From the NCBI RefSeq assembly GCF_022581195.2, contig NC_061463.1:4092001-4156000 (forward strand): a DNA stretch of 64,000 bases, read 5' to 3'. The notes below the pieces were generated by a model. That model had not been told where the DNA came from. It made no database searches and worked only from the letters and a program-made list of their open reading frames with translations. Source of the stretch: Helicoverpa zea (lineage: Eukaryota; Arthropoda; Insecta; Lepidoptera; Noctuidae). Shown piece after piece: positions 1-12,800 of this stretch (position 1 is the first letter of the stretch; each line of letters opens with the position of its first letter). The position numbers were made by a program, and so were the translations under genes.

Positions 1-2052
1 AGCTATAAAACAGCGATAGTGGTTTTATGTAGCCTTAAGTGTGTGAAACTGATTCTGATATGTTGGAAAAATGCCTATATAATATATTATGGTAACAAGA
101 CTTGTGTCATCTCTATTCCATTTTTAACCTCGACGCAAAAAGAGGGCTGTTATTTGCCCGCTTTTGTTTTTGAGGCGTTGTACCTCCTCAACAAATGAAC
201 CGATTTGGATGCGCAAATTTGAGTTGAAAGCTAGTTTTCCAGTGGCAAGTTCGCCACATTAAAATTTATGACCAGTCTATTAAACTTTGATTGTTGTTAC
301 ACACACCCTGATGGAGTAAAAAGCAGTGAATGTAGGTACGGCTTCCGTTTCGTGCCTTCACAAAAGAACATGATCTGACCATGAACATACTAACACGAAT
401 ACATCGGTTTAGGTCGAACAAATATTTGTTCCGATGCGTGATGTGTAAAGGCGGTAGCGCACTAAATAGTGACGTAAAGAGTTTTCACTTAATAAAAACT
501 AAAATATGTGATTAACAGCCGTAGTGCAGAGTAGGAAAGCCTCTGGTTGAATTCTTGAGAGATCGTTTGAATATATTGCTATAATAAAAGTTAGTTAACA
601 TGTGTGCGAATTAGCAATCTGATTCACTTATCTTTCCTTACTCTGTGGATTCACTTTATTGGTTCTAAATATAAAGCTTGTACATAGATTTGAAGAATTA
701 TGACAAAATATTACTGACCATTATTAAAACGGAATAAATTAAAAATAAATAAAACGTATAAAATCGCTCGCTAATACAATGTGCCCGTAGTGCAACATGC
801 AAAGCGCGGTCTTTTGTGCATTTCACTGGTGGGCGCGCCCCCTTATTGGCCGACATTGGTCACTGTGATACACACGGCCAATCAATACGTCCAATTTGTA
901 CGATAGTATTTAAATTCGCCTTAAAATATATGAAAAACTTTAGTATGTTGAGGTTCCGGGAATGTAATTCGTAAAGGTTTAAAACAACATAAAAAAAAAT
1001 TGTATACGCGTTTGCTACGTTTAAATAAATATTTTCAAAATAAGTTTATTGAAAAAAAAAAAGTTTTTTTTTTATAGTTTGCACATTAATTTATCTCAAT
1101 ATTACTTAATTCGTTATCAACATAAAATTATTTATCATATATCATTTTGCAAGACAAACTACGTGGCTGTATGTTGTATTCGCAACTGTCATGTACGCTG
1201 CGCGTGCATCGATATTGCACGAGATAAAACAATGTAGGCTGCAAGAAAGTGCACCGTTTTAAATGAAAGCGCAGAAGGACTATAGACTTTGTGATAAGGA
1301 ACTTGTTGGTTTACTTGCTTAAAATAAACACTACTTTTTAAAAGAGATTAGAATCTGTAATTTGCAGTTTACTGTACCTACCACTTTTTTGGAGTTCATA
1401 AGAAAAAAGGCAGAATGAGAACACTTGAAATTAAACATACTTTTTTTTTTGTATACCTATTAATAGACACTTTTACAGTATTCTTGTTGTTTGCATACTT
1501 ATATAATAATTGAATTGCGAATATCTACTTCTTGTAGCTTTAGGTCTATTATAAAGAGAAAATCTTTTTTAGTTTGTCCTAGTATCCGAAATTACTGAAC
1601 AGATTGTAAAATTATTTCACAGCTGCGAAGATACGTTAGTCCTGACAAAGGCTGTATTTTAACCAAGTACGGAGATCAGTTTCCACTAGACGTGGGGAAA
1701 ACAGCTAGTGCCCATACAAAGGTGGTATTTTTCAGGAAGTTACTCTTCTGTAACAACTTTACCGTGGATATTTCTATATTACTGACGGTATACCTACGCA
1801 ATATTTTACACTTTTATTAAACGACTATTGAGTCACCTCAATAAATTGCTTTGGAACTTCTGTTGCACCCACTTATGCCTTATAAGGGATCAGTTTTATG
1901 GCTCAATCCAAAGTTTCTTTTGTCATTCCAAGATGATTTCATATTGGCACAATAACCATATAAAATTGCTTGAAATCAATATACCTTTGGTTACTTCCAA
2001 TTGGCCAAACTTTTATTAGACATAGGTACTTATAAATTTTATAGTCTTATAG
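1..2052. other. Non-coding upstream sequence
   Basis: A/T-rich, no convincing open frame (longest ~60 aa, low complexity) and no recognisable repeat apart from homopolymer runs near 990-1075 and 1440; contains the GC/CCAAT cluster noted at 831-895. Confidence 0.6.
831..895. promoter_or_regulatory. Possible promoter-like GC box and CCAAT cluster
   Basis: GGGCGCGCCCCC at 831-842 followed by ATTGG (845-849), a second ATTGG (854-858) and GCCAATCAA (877-885) in otherwise A/T DNA. Such clusters occur in promoters, but no transcript start can be shown. Confidence 0.2.
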
Positions 2053-2238
2053 TCCTACTTATATTATAAATGTGAAAGTTTGTGAGAATGTATGGATGTA
2101 TGTTTGTTATTCAATCACGCAAAAACGGCTGGACCGATTTGATTGAAATTTGGTATGTAGATAGGTGATACCCTGGATTAACACATAGGCTACTTTTCAT
2201 CAACACACCACGCGGGCGAAGCCGCTGGCGGAAGCTAG
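2053..2238 (+). mobile_element. Helitron-like non-autonomous element
   Basis: Begins TCCTACTTATATTATAAATG and ends with a short GC hairpin (GCGGGCGAAGCCGC) followed by GAAGCTAG, then T. A TC start, 3' CTAG end, subterminal hairpin and insertion in A/T are Helitron hallmarks, and this start/end pair is typical of short lepidopteran Helitrons. No protein is encoded. Confidence 0.65.
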
Positions 2239-2594
2239 TAGACTATAAAAATGTTCAAATCTATTACCCATAACCAAACGATTTCACTCGTTTCTGTAAC
2301 AATTTCCCCACAATTTGGGAACTGTTAGTAGGACAATGTCATTAACTTCGATAGTATGTCAATAGCCAATGGTAGTAAGTACAATAGAAAACGAGGTGCA
2401 TCGGAAAGTAACACAATAGAGGTGGTGTAGTGACGTCAGTGAGTACGCCTAGAGGCTTGGAAACTAATGCACGTTTTTGGCCTTTCTGGTAGGCAATCTT
2501 AATGACTTTGCGGTAGGTCTAGAATGAGAGCATTGTAATTACTTTGAGCTGTGAAAGAAAGAATCATTGATTCCTTGCCTTTTACCATCTATGT

Positions 2595-2778
2595 TGTGGT
2601 CGTCTTCCAGTCTAATTAGATGCAGCTGAGTAATGGAGTTTCATATGAAGCGACTGCTCATCTGACGTCCTCAACACAGATACCCGGGTAACTCAATACC
2701 CCTTGGTAAGACTGGTGTCAGACTTACTAGCTTCTGACAACTCGTAACGACTGCCAAGGATGTTAAAGAACTGTCCGG
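2595..2778 (-). mobile_element. Old SINE relic
   Basis: Diverged match to the SINE body (GTCTTCCAGTCTAATTAGAT, CCCCTTGGTAAGACTGGTGT, CGTAACGACTGCCAAGGATG) with many substitutions and a lost head and tail. Confidence 0.75.
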
Positions 2779-3200
2779 TAACGACTGCAAAGTAATGAGA
2801 GAATGAACTGTGTAATATGATATGAAAGCTTCTAGAAATAAAACTGCAAAATCATCAATTTGATTAACATTGTATAAAATGATGAAAAGTGGTGTAACAC
2901 CGATATTGGGCATGCAAACAGATAATAATTCACCTGAATGTCACGTTCAATGTGCGCATGCTTTATCGTGACTATGTAGTTAGCAACGAATGAAAGAAAT
3001 ACTTTGATAAAAGTGACCAAGGCTGACATGCATCGGATTGGATAATGTTCTTTATGCCAACGTCACGAAATTCAGAAACAAAGTAAATCATGACCCCATA
3101 AAGATCCTATTCAAAACCGTTTAAGAAGTTGAAAGGAAAGTCGAATGGAGATAGAGTACTTCCAAAAAAATAAAATTGACTTTAAGATGATTTCTGCCTA

Positions 3201-3305
3201 GCGTTTTCCCAACTGTGTTGGGGTCAGCCTACAGTCTAACTGGATGTAGTTGAGAACTAGTGTTTTTGCTAGAGCTACTGCCTATCTCACCTCCACACTT
3301 CCCGA
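3201..3305 (-). mobile_element. Old SINE 3'-end relic
   Basis: Diverged remnant: TTTTCCCAACTGTGTTGGGG followed by CAGTCTAACTGGATGTAG and ACTGCCTATCTCACCTCC, matching the SINE 3' part. It may be part of the same ancient insertion event as the relic 420 bp upstream, or an independent copy. Confidence 0.7.
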
Positions 3306-6300
3306 CTCAAAGGACCAAGAATGTGTTTTGATATCTACTTAAACTCTCCTTTCTTTTTAGACATGCTTGTGTATTATTATACTTTGTGTTTTAAATATTT
3401 TACAATTTCGTAACATCACAGCGAAATTCAAAGACATTGCGATTGCCATGGTAGGTCGCACCAGCCCACAATTACGTGAAGTGGCCATATCTCGAACTCG
3501 TCACGTCTCGATAAGGTCATGTTCTAGAAAACACCATTTGGCAACATAGCAACATGGCAACCGCTTACAAAACAATATCGCTCCACATCAGAAACATGGA
3601 AAAGATAATTATATTAATGTCGCAAGTATAAAAATGTTTGTATAATATTTCACCTTGGAAATGTAACGCTATGGGTTTTTGTACTTTTTGGTACGTTTCG
3701 GTTTGTGAATTACGATCTGGTGCATGGATAAATTAAGAAATATTAAAAGGCTTTATGTATTCTGTTTTTAATAAATCCCGTTTTCCCAAAGACTATAAAA
3801 CCACTTGACTGCGCATACAGTGCCTCGACACTTGCCAAACATTAGAGATTTAGCTCTTATAAGGCTACAATCCTAGTAAAAAGCTTTAGTAGTGACCAAG
3901 TCTATGACCTGTGTACACGCTAAATAATTGTGGATTTTATTAAGTAAAAAAAATTAATGATGCCTAAATGAGCGGTGAAATGGTGCGAAAAACAATCCAG
4001 GACATCTAGTTACAAAAGTGATGGCATTAATTTTCATCGCTAAGTATCAATACCAAAATTTGGCTTTGATTTAATTATATTACGAAAATACCACAGGGGT
4101 CTATGTAAATTGGTGGTTGGTGAACCGCGCGCGCGCTCATTGATGTCTTTTGGGAAAGTCCCTTTCTTTCATTAAGAAATTCTAATACGTCCATCTCTTT
4201 CTTGCCCTTTGTATTCCTATCGAAGAAATTTGGGTTACCTTTAAAGATGAAGTGGATATCGATAATAGTACATTTACATTTATTAAAAAATATGTTTAAT
4301 TTTGGCCAATTAGTAAATTAACATAATAATTAACATAAAAATAGTAATCGAAAAAAAAATGTTTTCATTTTAGATTTCCGAAGATTCCAGAAATAAAAGA
4401 GAGGTACTATCAATAGGGAAAATTGGTTTCCAACAAAATACAGCTTTGTTTGCTCAAGGCACTTCACCCCCGACTGTTTAGAATATTTAAATTCCGACGT
4501 TTATTTAGTTCAGGGATTCCAACAATGTGTACTAAATTAATACATTTTAAGAATCAATAATTTTCTTGTACGGATTTCTTTTTTGTAATAGACTGATTTT
4601 TATACTCTTATACTTTTTATATTTTTTATATTCTTATACTTTTTTTATTGAGTATTTATTACTACGATGAAAAACATTTTATCGATAGTTTTTTTAATTG
4701 AAAGAGAGCCATCCCTTGCTGAGCGTACTCGTGCAACTCGACCTTGAACTGACCAATAGAAGCCGCGAATTATGCCGCGTCCCCCGGCCCGCAGTGGTGA
4801 GTCGTGTTCTTAGAAGAAATTGGCGAGTGCGCTCTCTAGTGGTTATTTACTTTATGCGTTTTCTCGTTCAGAAACTAGAAGAATGATGTTATGTGTGTTA
4901 CTTTATTTATAAGATGATAAGCTACAAAAGAGCAAGGTGCTAATTTAAGCAAAACTTCATGTAAGATTTACCTTTGAGTAGCTTGGAGTAGCAGGATCTA
5001 GAATTTCTTTAGGTAATAGAAAAAAATACACTTCTTTAAGCAAACAAACGATGTGTACAGTTCCCATCTATTCGATGGTGATACGGCCTAGACCGTGTGA
5101 TAAACAATGAAAAGTGGTGGTCAACAATGCGTGTATTTTTTGCTGAAACTTCCCATCATCATTTGAAACAACCAGCCGACATAAATAAACAACATAAAAA
5201 GATACATAGGGCTATGGACTAAATGAAATAGCCAGGTTTAGTTTTTTGTAGAGATCATAAAACATGTTTTATATTAAACTAGCTAATGAATCAACATAGT
5301 ACTTTATTTACCTACGCTTCTAAATGGTTTACGTAACACGAACCTACACATACTTTCATTTAAATATTCCTTAAGATTGAAATTAATCCCATTTTCTAAT
5401 TAGTAGTAGCCATAAAGCCCTCTGAAGCAGTTTTCAGCTTTTCTTTACTTTGACATCCTTAAACTACTGTGGAACTGTCCAAGCAATCAAGTTGACTCAT
5501 AGTATCGTGATTGTGCCGAAAATTTTGCACTTTTGGTTTCAAATAATGACTCATAAGTGCGACTTTCGCTAGCCACATCTTTATGTCATTGGGGCATTTC
5601 TTTTGAGGTCACAATTATGTCATTAGCCTCAAATTGTGACTGTTCGTTGTTGATTTTTTTCAATGCTACTGTTTGACAATAGATTTAAGGTGTGTCGTTT
5701 TTTGCAGTACATTATTGTCATGTTCTGTTTCTCATAAAATTTAGGCTGTGGATTGCTTTTGATTTTGTTTGAGTTTAGTGTGTCAGAGGTTTCGAAAGTC
5801 TTATGGTTTTGGAATATCTCAGTACTTTTCTAATTTGGTTAAACAGTTTTAGGTTCTAGAAAATATCCTCAAGAATATGAAGTGGAATACACTGCCTATT
5901 TAAAATAATGATCAGCCATTATTATTAATAATGATATCCTTGACTAATCATAACAAGGAAGAAATAACCACATATGTCGAGGTAACTACTCAATTATGCG
6001 TAAAAAATAAGTGAAGCTCGATTCCGACTAGTTTAGCTGTATTTTTTTAACTATTGCCTGAGCTTTTGGTGAAAAGTAGGCTTCTACACCAGAGACACAA
6101 TAATGTGAAGAAAATATTGCACCAAGAACTAGAAATGTCAAAAATCCGTACATGAATAGAAAATGAAATAATATGTAGGTACCTATAGTAACGAGAATAT
6201 GATACAAAGCCTTAAATGTATTTACAGTAACTCGAAAGAAAATGATGGAAATAAACCCCGATGAGGCACCGAACCATTTCCAACGGAACTCTAAGAAACA

Positions 6301-7261
6301 ATAATAATAAGCAAGAAAGGCAATAGCAAGGTGATACTAAAACTCAGAACTACTTATTCCTGACCTCTGTATAATAACATACCTTCGCATTTATCATACA
6401 TGTTCCAAGTGTATGCATTTTTGCACGCTTCACTGAAACTGACGTAACGACGGCTAGGTGCGGTCACTTAAACTAGCGTGTCTGATTATGTATCGTAATT
6501 GTACGAACGATAATTATGTTCAACTTAACCTAGGTAAACGATATAAGCGAAACTGTAAAGGTATCAATTAAAGTTGTGGTGCAAATGAAATTAATGAGTG
6601 GCGTTCTTTTTGTAAACACGGGTGGTGGAAAGAGAGAACACTTAAAGAAGCAATCATGGACTTGTTTTGACTTGTCAAATTTTGTCATGCACATACACTT
6701 TTGTCACATGAAACTTTGAGGAAATGCAATGTATATAGATGACAAGTGTGCAAGCAATTTCATTACAAGATCATATTGAACAGACTTCAAACCAGAGCAA
6801 TTAAACTAACGAGAAAAAATTGCTACAATTTCTTACATTTCCCTAGAAATTAATTTCTGCAAACGGATACATGGTAACTAGAAATCAGCGTTAACTAGTA
6901 ATTTTATTGTAGCGATAAACCTCTGAATACTGAACTGGAACTTTCTAGAAATGTTTCTAGCCAATAAATAACTGCCTACGATAATCTAAGGCTGTTTAAA
7001 TGTCTCCATTGTGGGTTATACTAATTCCTTTGTGTACCATTTACCATTACACCTTAGATAGTGTTGTATTGTGTTTCTAGGTTTCCGGGGTCGGGAATAA
7101 CCTTATCTGATATCGATGTTCGATGTCGATATTTAGGCTTAGCTTTTGTAATATTTTAAATTATATTTCAAATGTTCATGATCAAATATCTTCCTTATAA
7201 AATATCCAGGACACTATACTATGCACATATCCATAAAATCACACTATGAAATGTGCATTAA
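3306..7261. other. Non-coding sequence
   Basis: A/T-rich, no supported gene. A TATAAAA at 3794-3800 followed ~17 bp later by ACAGTG is a chance-level core-promoter match. A (CG)n run at 4129-4137 and the GC island at 4740-4800 are the only compositional features. The flanking gaps 2239-2594 and 2779-3200 are likewise empty. Confidence 0.55.
4740..4796 (+). promoter_or_regulatory. Possible 5' non-coding exon or promoter
   Basis: A short GC-rich island (GACCAATAGAAG, then CCGCGTCCCCCGGCCCGCAG) ends at a consensus donor GTGAGT at 4797. The exon at 9412 needs an upstream 5' exon, and this is one candidate. No other evidence. Confidence 0.2.
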
Positions 7262-7456
7262 TCTATACTAATATTATAAAGCTGAAGAGTTAGTTTGTTT
7301 GTTTGAACGCGCTAATCTCAGGAATTACTGGTCCGATTTTAACAATTCTTTCGGTGTTAGATAGCCCATTTATCGAGGAAGACTATAGGCTACTTTTTAT
7401 CCGGGTTCGTGCAGAGGTTCTCACGGGATGCGGGTGAAACCGCTGGCAGAAGCTAG
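7262..7456 (+). mobile_element. Helitron-like non-autonomous element
   Basis: Starts TCTATACTAATATTATAAAG, ends GCGGGTGAAACCGC hairpin then AGAAGCTAG. Same architecture as the element at 2053-2238 but a different subfamily body (GTTTGTTTGAACGCGCTAAT). Confidence 0.65.
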
Positions 7457-8771
7457 TAATAACATATGTGTATTTTATTGAAAATGGTTACTTTTCATAA
7501 ATTAGAGATAAGTAAGTAATGACTATCTCTGCGCTTATTTGATAAATCTTGCAAAATGCTGTGATTATAATTCTGAAATCCTATCACCTAGAGGAAGGAA
7601 GTTTGAATTTCTATAGTTTAAGAGAATTGCATATGAACTCTGAACCGCAAACGATTAGAAATTCTGCATGTACCTATCTAATAATTTGTACTTCCGTATT
7701 TTCCATTGCAATATTATCTAATATTGGTCCGAAGTCTTATGTAAATGATAAACAATACTCATTACTCTTTATTGTTTCTGTTAATTAAACCTGCGATTGT
7801 GTAACGGAATTTATTTTCATTCCGATTGTGAGTCCGGATTGTGCGAATAGTTGTCTTGTATAACTTTAAATCATAAATAAGAAATATTTTTTACAAGCTA
7901 GTCCAGGGTACGGGATATTTTTATCGATAAAAAATGCCGTGCTAAATGTAACATCACTAGTTAGTACTGACACACTCATTACCGCGACCTGTGTGGGAAT
8001 TGTCTCTGCTAGGAAGCAGGGTCGTTGACCCCGAGTGCACTGACGCGGCGCGTCATACGGATGCGCTTGCGATGCACAATCGTGGCTTGAAGTTGTGACT
8101 TTTTTGTACTTAGGTTCGTTTATTGAACTTTGAGTGCGGATTGATTATAGGGAACTTTGTTTTGTAGGCGTTATAAATTTCAAGTTGTAGTGTAGTAGTG
8201 ATTTTCTTTTGTTTAATCGTTGTTGTGTGACCAATCAATGGCAATGGCGGTGTATCATGTTGATATAGAGGCAGATTTATTCAACAACGTAAAGCTACAA
8301 AATAAAATGAAGTTTACCTGCGACCGTTATTAAGGGCAACCTACTAAAATTAGTACTAAAAGTGATATTGACGTACAGCACATCACACGCCCAACTCTCC
8401 TCTTACATTCTCATTTTATGGGATCATTATTGATTTATAGATATTGTGACCGTTACGACAGCAAAAACGCACATGTATACTATGTTCAATATTATTTATC
8501 CAGATCTGTGTATTTCTAACACCCAATTTCGTCATCTACAAACCCTTTAAGGTCATTGTCTGCGTTTCCGATCAGGCCAGTTCATGAGTCACACTTCCCG
8601 TTGTACGCGCTACTAATTTACCGGTGGGCAGAAACTGTCGTTGTGCACAAAACGGGTTGCAGTCCAACGTGCGATATTTGTAAGGAAATGCGTGGGCTTT
8701 ATGGTCAAATTGTTATTGTTGGGGCTAGTATTTTCTTCTTGTCAGTAAAACTTTTTGCAGAGCTTTCGTAG
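7457..8771. other. Non-coding sequence upstream of the MITE
   Basis: No repeat family recognised. A CpG-containing patch at 7980-8100 (GACGCGGCGCGTCATACGGA) stands out and could be regulatory or a 5' exon, but lacks a convincing donor. The interval 9003-9411 after the MITE holds nothing recognisable other than the exon 1 acceptor. Confidence 0.5.
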
Positions 8772-9002
8772 TATAGTTCGGCCATTCAGAGAATGCGTTC
8801 CTGACACGTCGCGATTGAACTGACGACGTAACTTTGCAATGGCGTTGCAGTTACGATAAAAATATTTTTGCTGGTTGTTTACCGTTTTAACAATTGAGGA
8901 GCATTAAAACAACATTATTATATCAATAATCAATGAATGTAGTTACGTCGTCAGTTCAATCGCGACGTGTCAGGAACGCATTCTCTGAATGGCCGAACTA
9001 TA
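8772..9002. mobile_element. MITE with perfect 62 bp terminal inverted repeats
   Basis: 231 bp palindromic element: 8772-8833 is the exact reverse complement of 8941-9002 (ends TAGTTCGGCCATTCAGAGAA). The outermost TA could be the target duplication, pointing to a Tc1/mariner-type origin. It has no coding capacity and lies ~410 bp upstream of the first coding exon of the RhoGEF gene. Confidence 0.9.
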
Positions 9003-9411
9003 GTGCAGGCGTAAATGTTTTTCGCAAGGACTCGAGCCATTTTTCTTAGCACATTTAAAAGTTTGACTTTTTTGAATTAGGTGAAGTTCTGGTTTGTTTG
9101 AAGTTGGCTAGTAATAAGTTAGTCACTGTATCAAAGATTCACTATTACGCACGAGAGGCGTCAAATGGCGTATTTCTGAGAGGAAAAGAAAAGTTATTTG
9201 ACAAGAACTAAACCTCTTGGCCGTGTTGGTCTACATATTAGTCTATAATTCTACTAGAAGATAACTAGAATTTTACATGGCTAATTAGGTATCTCATGTA
9301 ATCCTAAACTTAATCCTCACAACAACAATGAGTCTACAACCATACCGGTGGCATCTAGTACTAAGCTTATAACACGACCTCCTTTACTCAAACTAGGTTC
9401 TATTGTTTCAG

Positions 9412-9524
9412 AGCGATGTCGCGGTGGAAGGGTATACTGAGGTAGCCGGCAGATGGCAGCAGTCAGCGCGGCGATGTTCCGACCCGGGGGCGGTCTCGAC
9501 CCCTCCTGCTATGCTACGCAACGG
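9412..9524 (+). CDS. RhoGEF gene, first coding exon (coding 9453-9524)
   Basis: Candidate first coding exon. It has a good acceptor (TTCTATTGTTTCAG ending at 9411) and a consensus donor (GTAAGT at 9525). The ATG at 9453 has a favourable context (CAGATGG), follows an in-frame TGA at 9438, and reads 24 codons (MAAVSAAMFRPGGGLDPSCY...) to the donor in phase 0. The large exon at 55198 also opens in phase 0 and has no upstream start of its own (in-frame TAA at 55171), so the two join cleanly; the other frame open across this exon would hit a stop after joining. The acceptor implies a further 5' non-coding exon upstream. A 9-codon uORF (9416-9445) ends 7 bases before the main ATG. The local GC content is clearly higher than in the flanks. 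The join is inferred over 45.7 kb, and extra small phase-0 exons in between are possible. Confidence 0.6.
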
Positions 9525-9630
9525 GTAAGTTCTGACTAGCAATCATAGATGGCGCTGATTTCAAGTTTGATTTGTTAGAATGTTTTAGCGGGAAAACTCA
9601 CGGTCAAAAACTAGAGGTTGAAAAACTAAA

Positions 9631-9815
9631 TGCCCGTTTTCACCAACAATCTCTTAACATTTCCCTAACTAAGTGTCACTTAGAATAAGGTCTCCCCCAA
9701 TAATAAAGGTTATAAGGGACACTTAAACTTTGGTGAAAACGAAATTCGTATTAAGTGTTCCCTAAATGCTCTTAGGGGATCCCTAAATTTAGGTATTTGT
9801 TGGTGAAAATGGGCA
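9631..9815. mobile_element. Short MITE with 19 bp terminal inverted repeats
   Basis: 185 bp element with ends TGCCCGTTTTCACCAACAA (9631-9649) and its complement at 9797-9815, one mismatch. The interior is self-complementary (TTAGGG/CCCTAA blocks). It lies ~105 bp inside intron 1. The superfamily is uncertain because no clear target duplication is visible. Confidence 0.75.
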
Positions 9816-12800
9816 TCAGGGAACTAAAATGATTACTTTTGACCGAGTTTAGAAACAGAATGTGTACCGTAGTATTTTAATTACGACGATGGCATTCTTT
9901 AGTGTTATGAACTATAAAAATAATGAAAGGTCATCAAGTTGACATTATATCCGGCTTCCGAATAGCTCAATGTTATTAAAATATATGCCTTTATTAAGAT
10001 AAAAATAATCTCAGTTTAAGTGGCTAGAATGAGGATTAAAATTTTTTCCTCCATAAACGTTCTACACAGAATGTTTATTTTTCTGTTGTTTCTCCATCTT
10101 GAGCAATGTAATTACATAATTTGTACCTTCACCTTCCCATATTTTTCAAAAGCCCATTGTTTTTTTTTTTAAATAGCTCTTGTGTTCATCATCTGACATA
10201 ACCTTTCTGCATAAGTAAACAGCGGTGCCTAAAACAACGCTCTTCGTTTGCTTATTGCGTAAAATATAAAGATCCTTTGCTTTAGAAAGTTTGTAGGTAA
10301 GTTCCGTTTAGTGCATTTTTGGTTTTCTTTCAAATATTTACGAAATTAAATAAATGGTCGTGCTTAAATGGAATCTATTGCATAAATCTATTCTAAATCA
10401 ACTCACCCAAAATTAAACTGAGCTTAACTGAGCTGCTAAATCAGAGGACATAAATATAAAAAGAAATAAGAAGAGAGAGAAAAAAAAATACATCGAGAAG
10501 AACAATATAGGTATCTATATAGGTAGTTCTCTAAATTAGAATGTTGCAAAAAATCAATCATGTTAATATATTTTGGCAAATTAGAATGTTATAGTCTTTT
10601 AAAGGTTTGCATTTTGAGCTACCTTGACCTTGTTAGAAAACTTGTGAAAAAACTAAGATGTAGTCACTAGAATCCAATAGCCGCATAATAGCAACCGCAA
10701 ATTTTAGATTCTCAAGGATTGTTTATGTTGATCATGACTTGTGCAGTTTTTTGTTCAGATTATAGTGACGTTATTGTATGGATATTTGATCTATCGAAAA
10801 TATTTGGATATTATTTTTCTGTGTATTTCTGACCTCTGCATCATTGATTAATTATTTTTTTATTTTATTCTTTACGTGAACTTATAGGTACGGTCGGTAC
10901 ATTTTAGGCCCTGTTGGATCTTCTTTTGTTAAACCCTCTGACGTTTCACTCGTCCAATATGGCGGATGTTTGTCCCGCCATCACGTTCGTATAATGAGCT
11001 GTTTGAGAAACAATTACCGTTACTTCGGTCAAGGCGTGTGTTAACAAAAACCGCTTTACAACGTTTGAACACCTTTCGAGTATTGACGGATTTCGTATCC
11101 ATTTACTTTTCAAGACTCTCAAGTCAAAAGGTATAATCGTCGGTTTGTGGAGAATCTTTACTGGAATACATAATAAATAAAGATCGGATAATGATTGAAT
11201 ATTGCTGGACAATCATTTTAGTACCACTTTGTCAAGAGCATTCTGAATTTGTGCTAGAGTCATAGGTCCTAGAAAACCTTATATTGAACCAAGTTTAAAC
11301 AACGCTCAACGCAAGCTTGACATTGGAATACAAGATTGTTGCAATACAAGTAACAACTCAGAAAGATAAACAGAGCTCGAACAAGAAATAGGTATGTAGG
11401 TACGTCAAACCAGCAAAAGGCGAAAGCTAGATAGCAATAAATAAAATCATACCACGCAAAGAAACGCGTCATAAACGCCGCTTACGACAGCTCCATTGTA
11501 ACTGCAATTATCTAGTTGAAGACTCAGATAGATCTCGCAGATAAAAATATAATATCGTGCGAACATCTGTAATGAATGCAAAAATTTTCAATTGAAAGAA
11601 AAGTGAAAATTTTCTAATCGTAAGTGAAATGGGCACAGAAAAAGCGGTGGAGTATGTGTGTGACTTTCCCCTGTTGTTAGTGATTTTGTGATAGTAGACG
11701 ACAATTTGGAAGTCTATTAGCAGTCGTTTTAGTCGTAAATAGGTACTTGATTTCTTAGATACGACTGATACGAGTATTATGATGTCTTATTACATCGGTA
11801 GGTGATTTAATACACTAAAGAGCCATAGTTTCAGATTTTTTACCTAAATAAGCAATTATCTTCAGATATACAAGCTGTTGATTTGCATCTGTGCCATACT
11901 CAAGGACGTAATTATGCTAATGATTCTCGACCCAAATCAACAAAAAAATTGGTAGGTATTTTTTTTTTAATTTTTTTTTTCGGAATTCCGTCGATGTCAT
12001 CTAGCCGTATTTAAACTTGGCGCGTGTGTTACTGGCCTTAAAAACGTGCTGCGCCCACACACAAACGCAAACACAAAGCATACACAACAATTATTCATAA
12101 ATTTCATTCATAAAATTGGATTACTTCTGAAATACTACAACATTACAATGACAAAAAAGCAGTGTATATTGGCTATTTCCCATCTACTGTAATTCCAATC
12201 GATTTTTTACATATTTTATGTCCTCCTCCTGACGTATGGCACAAATACAAATCAACACCTTGTATACTAAAGTGCCCTGATTCACATATATACACAAATA
12301 GTACCTAAACAAGGGTCCTAATCTTGCACACCACGACTATCTACATAGAGTAGTTTATACCACACATTCTGGTATGTTCGTGTATTCAAACACTTGAACA
12401 AGGGACAATTTCCACGCGACACACTCTTTAAGCTGTGCAAACTGCACTTTGAGGAGCGTACTCTCCACTCCGCTAGTGTCCTGTCCAATCCTCTTAAGCA
12501 TTACCAAATTCGCCATTGGCTAGCAAAACAATGTAGGTAGGTGCAACTAGTTAAGAGTTTCCTGTTTTGAAGTGTAACAAACGTATTGATTTTTAGTTCA
12601 ATGTAGCTAATTGTAGTAATGTGATTGTAGTAATATTTCATCTTATTTCTAATAAGTTTTCTTTCGTTTTGATAGTTTTATTCCACTACTTATGTGAGTC
12701 TTTTCTAAATTTTGCTGTGCATAATTATGATCCGCTATGCAGGATCTACTACACCATAATGAAAATGACCCAGATAAAACCGTACATTATGAAAATGAAT

